This document shows positions 7,585-11,952 of a DNA stretch of 11,952 bases, piece by piece (position 1 is the first letter of the stretch; every line of letters begins with the position of its first letter). Both the position numbers and the translations under genes were made by a program. The notes beneath the pieces were generated by a model. The model ran no database searches, was not told the DNA's origin, and saw only the letters and a program-made list of their open reading frames with translations. The stretch is from NCBI GenBank assembly GCA_002440885.1, contig DJVY01000106.1:1-11952 (forward strand). Reading direction: 5' to 3'. The stretch comes from Bacteroidales bacterium UBA6244. GTDB taxonomy: Bacteria > Bacteroidota > Bacteroidia > Bacteroidales > F082.

Positions 7585-7598
7585 ATTAAAATTTAACT

Positions 7599-8792
7599 AT
7601 GTCAGAATTTACAAATAAGCGAAGTCACCGCATACAACTCCTGAATCGCTACATGATCGGTATTATGGAAGGGGATAAAGGAGCAAAACTGGTTCAGGAA
7701 CTTGGCATGCAGGCCGATGATTTTATTCCCACCGATGTGCTGAGTATGTTTAATTTAGTTTTTAACGAAACCAGTGAGTTGGAGGAAATCAAAAAAGCAT
7801 CTAATAAACTTTTTAACATCCTCTACGAAACACTAAAAGCCTATCCTGCCATTGAAGCCCCCGAAAGCTCTTTTATTGATTATTTGATGCAGGACAACAA
7901 AGCCATTCAGCAGCGGCTTCAGGATATTAAACCATTCATTAAACGAATTAACAAAACTTCTGGGGAGGAGGGACGTGAGGGACTGCTGAAAGGGTTTGAA
8001 GACTTGGAAAAAGCCACCTGGCACTATACTGTCAAGGAGAACATTCTTTTTCCGGTTTTGGAAAGCCATTGGACAGAGCACGAGTGTCTGAAGTTAATGT
8101 GGTCGTTTCACGATGATATCAGAAGAAATCTAAAAAAGATGACTTCAGCGCTTCAATCTGAAGTCATTGATCTGGAGGAATTCAATTCGCTTACCGGAGC
8201 GCTTTTTTTTAATATAAGTACCATAATTTTTCGCGAAGAGCGTGTGCTTTTTCCCATCATGATGGAAACGATTCCGGAGGCAGTTCATGAACAAATGCAG
8301 CTCGAACTCGAAGAAATGAAGTTGCCCATGGTGGAAGTAAAGAGTCAGCCCCGAACGCCCTGTCAAGGTTCGTTAAATGCTAAAAACCATACCATTGTCT
8401 TTCCAACAGGAGAAATTTCCCTAGAACAGGCCGAATTAATTTTTAATCATTTACCTATTGACATCACTTTTGTTGACGAAAACGAGACGGTTAAATATTT
8501 CTCCACTCCCGATCACCGGATCTTTCCGCGTACAGCGGCCATTATTGGACGAAAAGTGCAAAATTGTCACCCGCCGGAGAGCGTCGGGGTAGTTAACCAG
8601 ATTGTTGAGTCGTTTAAAAAAGGCGAAAAAGAGGTAGCCTCCTTTTGGCTGCATTTAGGACCGAAATACGTTTTAATACAGTACTTTGCCGTCCGCGACA
8701 AAGAAAAGAAGTTCAGAGGAGTGCTAGAAGCTTCGCAGGAAATAACAGAAATCCAGAAAATAAAAGGAGAACGAAAACTACTCGATTGGTAG
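7599..8792 (+). CDS. DUF438 - hemerythrin-like - PAS domain protein
   Basis: A 397-residue soluble protein with three recognisable parts. Residues about 8-75 fit DUF438 (RIQLLNRYMIGIMEGDKGAK). Residues about 90-240 are a helical hemerythrin-like domain with candidate iron ligands H142, E147, H161, H171 and E213 or E214 in WHYTVKENILFP, FHDDIRRNL and REERVLFP. Residues about 275-388 form a PAS domain of the PAS_10 kind: FNHLPIDITFVDENETVKYF, GRKVQNCHPPES, YFAVRD and GVLEASQEITEIQ. The C323-H324-P-P motif is characteristic of this PAS type and could contact a cofactor such as haem, but that is inference. There is no kinase, cyclase or DNA-binding output domain and no signal peptide. Hemerythrin-like proteins such as Ric/YtfE act in NO damage repair, so in this operon it may sense NO or oxygen or help repair iron centres. 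It lies 59 bp behind norZ and 40 bp before the cupin gene. Confidence 0.9.
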   Translation: MSEFTNKRSHRIQLLNRYMIGIMEGDKGAKLVQELGMQADDFIPTDVLSMFNLVFNETSELEEIKKASNKLFNILYETLKAYPAIEAPESSFIDYLMQDNKAIQQRLQDIKPFIKRINKTSGEEGREGLLKGFEDLEKATWHYTVKENILFPVLESHWTEHECLKLMWSFHDDIRRNLKKMTSALQSEVIDLEEFNSLTGALFFNISTIIFREERVLFPIMMETIPEAVHEQMQLELEEMKLPMVEVKSQPRTPCQGSLNAKNHTIVFPTGEISLEQAELIFNHLPIDITFVDENETVKYFSTPDHRIFPRTAAIIGRKVQNCHPPESVGVVNQIVESFKKGEKEVASFWLHLGPKYVLIQYFAVRDKEKKFRGVLEASQEITEIQKIKGERKLLDW

Positions 8793-8832
8793 GGTCGCAC
8801 TCCTCATCTATCAACACATAAAATCAATTCCC

Positions 8833-9162
8833 ATGAGTAACAACGAATTTATAAAAGGAGAGAAATTCTCTTACAACGACAGCATATCCTACGCCGATCA
8901 GGCGGTGGTGAGTAAGCACATCATAAAAAAAGAAACCGGAAACATTTCCCTGTTCGCCTTTGATAAAGGCGAAGGTCTGAGTGAGCACACAGCGCCTTTT
9001 GATGCCGTGGTGTACATCATCGATGGAAAAGCCGACATTGTTATCGATGGGCAATCAAACCTGCTGCATGCCGGCGAAACAATTATTATGCCCGCTAACC
9101 TGCCCCACGCACTGATTGCAATAGAGCGGTTTAAAATGGTACTCACCATGATAAGGAAATAG
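8833..9162 (+). CDS. small single-domain cupin protein
   Basis: A 109-residue cytoplasmic protein folding as one cupin barrel. The first cupin motif region is GEGLSEHTAPFDAVVYIIDG at about 46-65 and the second is GETIIMPANLPHALIA at about 81-96. Of the classical metal ligands, H52 and H92 are present. The second histidine of the usual HxH is replaced (HTA), and the glutamate position is occupied by D57, so metal binding may be non-standard or absent. This HTAPFDA form occurs in a recognisable subgroup of small cupins. It starts 40 bp after the DUF438/PAS gene and ends 56 bp before a strong terminator, so it is the last gene of the NO-response operon. Its molecular role is not known; a sensor, small-molecule isomerase or structural role is possible. 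The ATG at 8833 is the first in frame. Confidence 0.85.
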   Translation: MSNNEFIKGEKFSYNDSISYADQAVVSKHIIKKETGNISLFAFDKGEGLSEHTAPFDAVVYIIDGKADIVIDGQSNLLHAGETIIMPANLPHALIAIERFKMVLTMIRK

Positions 9163-9178
9163 GCTGTGGATAAACCCC

Positions 9179-9196
9179 TCTGCCATCTGAGGCAGA
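9179..9196 (+). other. small hairpin after the cupin gene
   Basis: TCTGCC (9179-9184) pairs with GGCAGA (9191-9196) around a 6-nt loop, 17 bp past the cupin stop. No T-tract follows. It may add to 3' end structure ahead of the main terminator. Confidence 0.35.
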
Positions 9197-9218
9197 TTTG
9201 AAAAATAAAGACAGAATT

Positions 9219-9247
9219 AAGCGGAGACGATTCTCCGCTTTTTCTTT
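9219..9247 (+). terminator. intrinsic terminator of the NO-response operon
   Basis: AAGCGGAGA (9219-9227) and TCTCCGCTT (9232-9240) form a perfect 9-bp stem with a CGAT loop, followed directly by TTTCTTT. This is a textbook Rho-independent terminator, 56 bp after the cupin stop. It marks the end of the norZ transcript. Confidence 0.88.
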
Positions 9248-9452
9248 ATAAAGTTTTCTGTTTTTGTATTTACATCCGGAGATTATTACAAATACATTCA
9301 ATAAATAACATTATTAGAAAACCGGGAAGCAAATCTTCCTAAAAAATTGCTGTGTTTAGAGATCAGATGCATAATAGCACAAACCAAACCTATGGCTACT
9401 AAGTCGCAGATGTTGAACTAAATCCGCCTCCGGCTGCTAACTAACAAATATC
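9248..9452. other. intergenic region without a gene
   Basis: About 205 AT-rich bases with no protein-like open frame. One inverted repeat is visible, TGTATTT (9265-9271) with AAATACA (9290-9296), separated by 18 bp. It may be a regulator site, but no intact gene follows it. Confidence 0.45.
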
Positions 9453-9543
9453 CAACCAAAGGTAGGCATTCTTACGATAACATGAATTTTGTAAACCTTA
9501 AGTTTATATGTTATGCGAAAATAGAATTCACCTACCTTGGTTG
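9453..9543. repeat. long imperfect hairpin with nested stems
   Basis: The outer arms CAACCAAAGGTAGG (9453-9466) and CCTACCTTGGTTG (9531-9543) pair over 13 bp with one bulged A. Inside, ATAACAT (9477-9483) pairs with ATGTTAT (9508-9514), and TAAAC (9492-9496) with GTTTA (9502-9506). The right inner arm reads GTTATGCG, which recalls attC-type recombination sites, and the decayed recombinase frame begins within the right half. It may be a recombination site, an element end or a structured RNA. The stems are directly visible; the role is inferred. Confidence 0.5.
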
Positions 9544-9713
9544 CACAGGTCATTATATTTGTGCCTGAATTTGAAAAACATGCTCAAAAGCTTGAACAAC
9601 AGGTTGTCCTTAGAGGACAGAGCAATAGTACATTAAACAATTCCATCCGGCTTATTGCCTTGTTCGTTATTCACTTCAAATCGTTGTCAGAGGTGGGTTT
9701 ACACACTTACTGA
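9525..9713 (+). pseudogene. decayed N-terminus of a tyrosine recombinase (site-specific integrase)
   Basis: Frame 9525-9713 encodes 62 residues ending at a TGA and has no start codon. The ATG upstream at 9513 is separated from it by an in-frame TAG at 9522. The stretch LRGQSNSTLNNSIRLIALF, followed by VIHFKSLSEV, resembles the N-terminal SAM-like core-binding domain of the phage-integrase-type recombinases that accompany IS91-like transposases in Bacteroidota. The preceding FVPEFEKHAQKLEQQVV fits the usual lead-in. Everything after about residue 60 is missing, including the catalytic R-H-R-Y domain. This is a remnant of a mobile element, supporting past insertion and deletion here. Family identity is by recognition of sequence style only. 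Confidence 0.6.
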
Positions 9714-9748
9714 GATAGTGCCTAAAAAGACGCTGAGTTCGGGGGTGT

Positions 9749-9779
9749 GCCCACAAGTTGCAAACTTGCGGGAGCGGGG
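9749..9779. repeat. REP-like hairpin repeat, copy 1
   Basis: A 31-bp sequence identical to 11027-11057. It contains the dyad CAAGTT-GCA-AACTTG followed by CGGGAGCGGGG. A short hairpin next to a fixed GGGAG-type tail resembles REP elements spread by IS200-like (RAYT) transposases. It lies about 170 bp ahead of the endonuclease gene. Confidence 0.7.
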
Positions 9780-9900
9780 GGGTGTTTTCGCTCATCAGCT
9801 TTGTAATCTTGACAATGATTTGTTACAAGGGTTGTTTGTGGTGTTTTGTTCTGGCTTTGCTGGAACCATAGTGTCTCTCAGTAGTAATGAGATTTGTTTA

Positions 9901-9908
9901 TACCTTTG
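9901..9908 (+). promoter_or_regulatory. candidate -7 element of the endonuclease promoter
   Basis: TACCTTTG matches the Bacteroidota -7 consensus TAnnTTTG exactly. No TTG is found at the ideal 19-bp upstream distance, so the promoter is incomplete by sequence. If used, transcription would start near 9915, which favours the ATG starts at 9936 or 9948 over the TTG at 9918. Confidence 0.4.
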
Positions 9909-9947
9909 TGATGTTATTTGATTTTGTTGGTTGTAATGACTGTTTTT

Positions 9948-11066
9948 ATGCGTGTATTGAGGTTGATTGGTGTTGTTTTGGCTTTTGGTGCTTTTGGTGT
10001 CGTGTCTTGTTTTGGGCAGATTCCGGATGGGTATTATGATCCGGCGACGGGGAAAACGGGGGTTGCCTTGCAGGTGGCTCTTTATGGGATTATTGATGAT
10101 CATACTGCGGTTAGTTATACTCCGGGTGTTTGGGATGCGTTTTACACGACTGATGTAAAGGAAAATGGTTTTGTTTGGGATATGTATAGCGATGTTCCCG
10201 GAGGGGATCCGCCATACAATTATGTGTTGGGGGCGGATCAATGTGGAACCTCAACTCAGGAGGGTGATTGTTATAGCAGGGAACATGCTTTTTGTCAGAG
10301 TTATTTTGATGAGGCCTCACCGATGGATACGGATTTGCATCACATCTTTCCGGTTGATCAGTATGTTAATGCAACGGGACACAATAATAATCCGTTTGGA
10401 CTGGTTGGTTCTCCAGATTATATTTCACTTAACGGATCGAAAAGGGGAGCTTGTATTTCGCCCGGATATACCGGAACTGCATTTGAACCTATCGATGAAT
10501 ACAAGGGGGATATTGCCAGGGCCTATTTTTACATGGCCACGAGGTATCAAAATTTGATTGGTGGATGGGAGAATAATATTGAGGAAGCTGATGTGATTCT
10601 GAATGGTACGTCTTATCCGGCATATGAAGTTTGGTTTCTTAATTTGTTGTTGTCCTGGCATGATGCGGACCCGGTTTCTGCAAAGGAAATAGATCGCAAT
10701 AATGCTGTTTATGCTATTCAAAATAATAGAAATCCTTATGTTGATCATCCTGAATATGTGGAGGCAGTTTGGACTCCGGGAGGTATAAAGGATGAACCAA
10801 GCAATCACCCAGTGGGTTTTTTAGCTGAAGCTGGAAATCCGGCCAGTAGTGCTATCTTGTTAGAATGGACTGATGCCGTTGGGGACGTATTACCGGATGG
10901 ATATTTAATAAAAGGTAGTAGTGTCGGTTACCTCAGCAGGAGGCAAAACGGGTTTCTAAAAGGGATCTGCATGGAACCAGGGATTATGTGCTGGTGGATC
11001 GGAAGTTGTAGGGGATTGGGTGGAAGGCCCACAAGTTGCAAACTTGCGGGAGCGGGGTCGGAATGA
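9948..11066 (+). CDS. secreted endonuclease I family nuclease, truncated C-terminus
   Basis: An extracellular nuclease of the endonuclease I (EndA/NucM-like) family. From the ATG at 9948 it has 372 residues. Residues 1 to about 23 are a signal peptide (MRVLRLIGVVLAFGAF, then VVSCFGQ). The catalytic domain spans about 25-275 and shows SREHAFCQSYF at 110-120, MDTDLHHIFPVDQYVNATGH at 126-145 with NNNPFG following, and WHDADPVSAKEIDRNNAVYA at 237-256 with QNNRNPYVDHPE following. These include the His/Asn active-site region. A linker leads to a fibronectin-III-like start (ILLEWTDAVGDVLPDGYLIK at about 303-322) that stops abruptly near residue 328 (about base 10930). The last 44 residues are unlike the domain, and the final residues are encoded by a REP-like repeat. 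The gene has lost its C-terminal part, including any type IX secretion signal; nuclease activity may survive. An in-frame ATG at 9936 and a TTG at 9918 are alternative starts. Confidence 0.85.
   Translation: MRVLRLIGVVLAFGAFGVVSCFGQIPDGYYDPATGKTGVALQVALYGIIDDHTAVSYTPGVWDAFYTTDVKENGFVWDMYSDVPGGDPPYNYVLGADQCGTSTQEGDCYSREHAFCQSYFDEASPMDTDLHHIFPVDQYVNATGHNNNPFGLVGSPDYISLNGSKRGACISPGYTGTAFEPIDEYKGDIARAYFYMATRYQNLIGGWENNIEEADVILNGTSYPAYEVWFLNLLLSWHDADPVSAKEIDRNNAVYAIQNNRNPYVDHPEYVEAVWTPGGIKDEPSNHPVGFLAEAGNPASSAILLEWTDAVGDVLPDGYLIKGSSVGYLSRRQNGFLKGICMEPGIMCWWIGSCRGLGGRPTSCKLAGAGSE
11027..11057. repeat. REP-like hairpin repeat, copy 2
   Basis: Identical over 31 bp to 9749-9779, in the same orientation, with the CAAGTT-GCA-AACTTG dyad and GGGAGCGGGG tail. 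It falls inside the reading frame of the endonuclease and encodes most of its last residues, so the present C-terminus is repeat-derived. With copy 1 it brackets the nuclease gene as a direct repeat about 1.28 kb apart. Confidence 0.72.
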
Positions 11067-11084
11067 CAACTAGTAAATTAGTTG
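11067..11084. repeat. short hairpin just after the endonuclease stop
   Basis: CAACTA (11067-11072) and TAGTTG (11079-11084) form a 6-bp stem with loop GTAAAT. It starts at the endonuclease stop and is followed by a G-rich stretch (GGGGTGGTAGGAGGTGGG), loosely like the hairpin plus G-rich tail of the neighbouring repeats. It may be a diverged member of that family. Confidence 0.35.
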
Positions 11085-11118
11085 ATTCCTGGGGTGGTAG
11101 GAGGTGGGTATTGCGAAT

Positions 11119-11160
11119 TACAAGTTGCATCCCGATTGCCCTCGGGATGCGGGAGTGGGG
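11119..11160. repeat. REP-like hairpin repeat, variant copy 3
   Basis: It shares ACAAGTTGCA at its left and TGCGGGAGTGGGG at its right with copies 1 and 2. Its central stem is different and longer: GCATCCCGA (11127-11135) with TCGGGATGC (11142-11150), a perfect 9-bp stem with a TTGCCC loop. Conserved ends with a changed stem are typical of a mobile or structurally constrained hairpin family. Confidence 0.6.
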
Positions 11161-11292
11161 GAGGACAAAGCAAAACATGGCCGTTGTGAAATTGGTTTTT
11201 CAGTAGGGATTTCACTCCGTCACATTTTGGCGTACGCGGTTACTATTTTCGCGGAAGATAATTCACCATTTTCATTAAAACTAATAACTGAC

Positions 11293-11634
11293 ATGAAGAA
11301 TATTTCGATTTTACGTTTTACATCTGCCATTCTGTTGATGGCATTCATGACTACCTCGTGTGGCAACGCCATTGAGGAAGATACCAATAAGGTGTTGGTG
11401 CAATACAACGATGCGATCGCGCAATATCACCAATACATATCAGAAACGCAAAGCTGGCTCGACCATGGAACCATGACAGGCCTGAACGTCTATCAAGGCA
11501 CATGGGATAAGGTTCAGAAAGATTATAAGCTGGATTCGCTGCTGAACTGGTACTATGAAAAGCACGGCGAGAAGGAATATAATAAGCTCAGAATCATAGT
11601 GGATGACAACTTTAACCGCAAGATTAACAAGTGA
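11293..11634 (+). CDS. small putative lipoprotein, function unknown
   Basis: A 113-residue protein beginning MKNISILRFTSAILLMAFMT, followed by TSC, a lipoprotein signal peptide with the probable lipidated cysteine at C23. The mature part of about 90 residues is acidic near the cysteine (NAIEED) and mostly helical and hydrophilic, with tyrosine and tryptophan spaced through it (VQYNDAIAQYHQYISETQSW, LLNWYYEKH). It ends in basic FNRKINK. No family is recognised. The frame is open further upstream to 11104, but that part overlaps the REP-like repeat and lacks protein character, and the signal peptide fixes the start at 11293. The base composition is more balanced than the G/T-rich endonuclease gene, so the two probably have different origins. 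It would sit on the inner or outer membrane facing the periplasm or surface. Confidence 0.7.
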   Translation: MKNISILRFTSAILLMAFMTTSCGNAIEEDTNKVLVQYNDAIAQYHQYISETQSWLDHGTMTGLNVYQGTWDKVQKDYKLDSLLNWYYEKHGEKEYNKLRIIVDDNFNRKINK

Positions 11635-11743
11635 TTGGGATATCATTAGGGCTGACAGAGGGTGTTGATGAAGCGGAGTCCAGGAGTTAATTCACTTGCT
11701 GAAATTGCGCCGCATTGCTATATTGTATAGAATAATCACTGTA

Positions 11744-11952
11744 TCATTCCTTGTAAGTTTTATTTAGTGAAATCACATTGTCAGAATGGAATTGTGAAGG
11801 TTTTGATGCTATATATTTCTGCACTTTCCTTTTTAGATGTTCTCTGTAAAACAAGTAGCCTCCATCCTCAATGAAATCTATGGATCTTGATAAATGGTTT
11901 TCAGCTAATCGCTTGATGTCATTTTTCCGCAACATTCTATTGTCACTTAAAA
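11744..11952 (-). CDS. C-terminal end of an unrecognised protein (runs off the window)
   Basis: On the minus strand an open frame continues from the window edge to a TGA at 11744. The first internal ATG is at 11935, but the frame stays open upstream of it to the edge, so this may be the end of a longer protein rather than a 63-residue gene. The sequence is hydrophilic and basic (RKNDIKRLAENHLSRSIDFI, REHLKRKVQKYIASK, FHSDNVISLNKTYKE) and reads as plausible soluble protein. No family is recognised. It converges on the lipoprotein gene with a 109-bp gap in which no clear terminator is seen. Confidence 0.45.
   Translation of the reverse strand, partial: LSDNRMLRKNDIKRLAENHLSRSIDFIEDGGYLFYREHLKRKVQKYIASKPSQFHSDNVISLNKTYKE

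Noticed and set aside
9655..9921. Plus-strand 88-residue open frame between the recombinase remnant and the endonuclease
   Set aside because: It crosses the REP-like repeat and the recombinase frame and shows no coherent fold or signal.
9918..9947. TTG start giving a longer endonuclease
   Set aside because: It lies only about 10 bp past a perfect -7 element and adds nothing needed; ATG starts at 9936 and 9948 give a better signal peptide.
9795..10241. Minus-strand 148-residue open frame
   Set aside because: It overlaps the endonuclease gene antisense and is an artefact of the strand's G/T bias, giving a low-complexity sequence rich in I, N, T, R and P.
10165..10808. Long alternative frames inside the endonuclease gene
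   Set aside because: They lack protein character, while the 9948 frame matches the endonuclease I family throughout this region.
9749..11160. CRISPR array from the repeated 31-bp sequence
   Set aside because: Only two exact copies exist, 1.25 kb apart, with no regular spacers and no cas genes.
11104..11292. Upstream extension of the lipoprotein gene
   Set aside because: The extra 63 residues come partly from the REP-like repeat, and the true start is marked by the signal peptide at 11293.

Overview
The window looks like the chromosome of a member of the Bacteroidota, probably Bacteroidia and plausibly the Marinilabiliales group. That placement is inference from three things. The proteins have a Bacteroidota style. 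One promoter fits the phylum's TTG-N19-TAnnTTTG pattern exactly. Shine-Dalgarno sequences are scarce. No rRNA, tRNA or CRISPR array was seen.

Region 1 (1-4216, minus strand) is a tripartite drug or solvent efflux locus. Transcription runs from high to low coordinates: a TetR/AcrR repressor (3583-4161), a small four-helix membrane protein (3053-3445), a TolC-type outer-membrane channel (1701-3056), an RND periplasmic adaptor (637-1689) and the N-terminal 209 residues of an RND inner-membrane pump that leaves the window. An identical 16-bp sequence lies just ahead of tetR and again ahead of the efflux genes. It is the best candidate for the shared TetR operator.

Region 2 (4217-4839) is a roughly 620-bp divergent intergenic stretch. 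It holds a perfect 13-bp inverted repeat and, close to the next gene, a 10-bp-arm palindrome that probably serves as the Rrf2 operator.

Region 3 (4840-9247, plus strand) is a compact nitric-oxide response module. It contains an NsrR-like Rrf2 regulator with three cysteines, a quinol-dependent nitric oxide reductase (qNOR, NorZ), a three-domain DUF438/hemerythrin-like/PAS protein and a small cupin, closed by a strong intrinsic terminator. The expected logic is that NO damages the Fe-S cluster of the Rrf2 protein and derepresses the genes. NorZ then reduces NO to N2O at the membrane. The hemerythrin/PAS protein and cupin would sense, repair or tune the response, but their exact roles are not known.

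Region 4 (9248-11292) is a scar-rich accessory stretch. It contains a long imperfect hairpin, the decayed N-terminus of a tyrosine recombinase, three related REP-like hairpin repeats ending in GGGAG(C/T)GGGG, and a secreted endonuclease I gene whose C-terminal fibronectin-like domain is cut off, with the reading frame ending in one of the repeats. Region 5 (11293-11952) holds a small putative lipoprotein and, on the minus strand, the C-terminal end of an unrecognised protein that enters from beyond the window.
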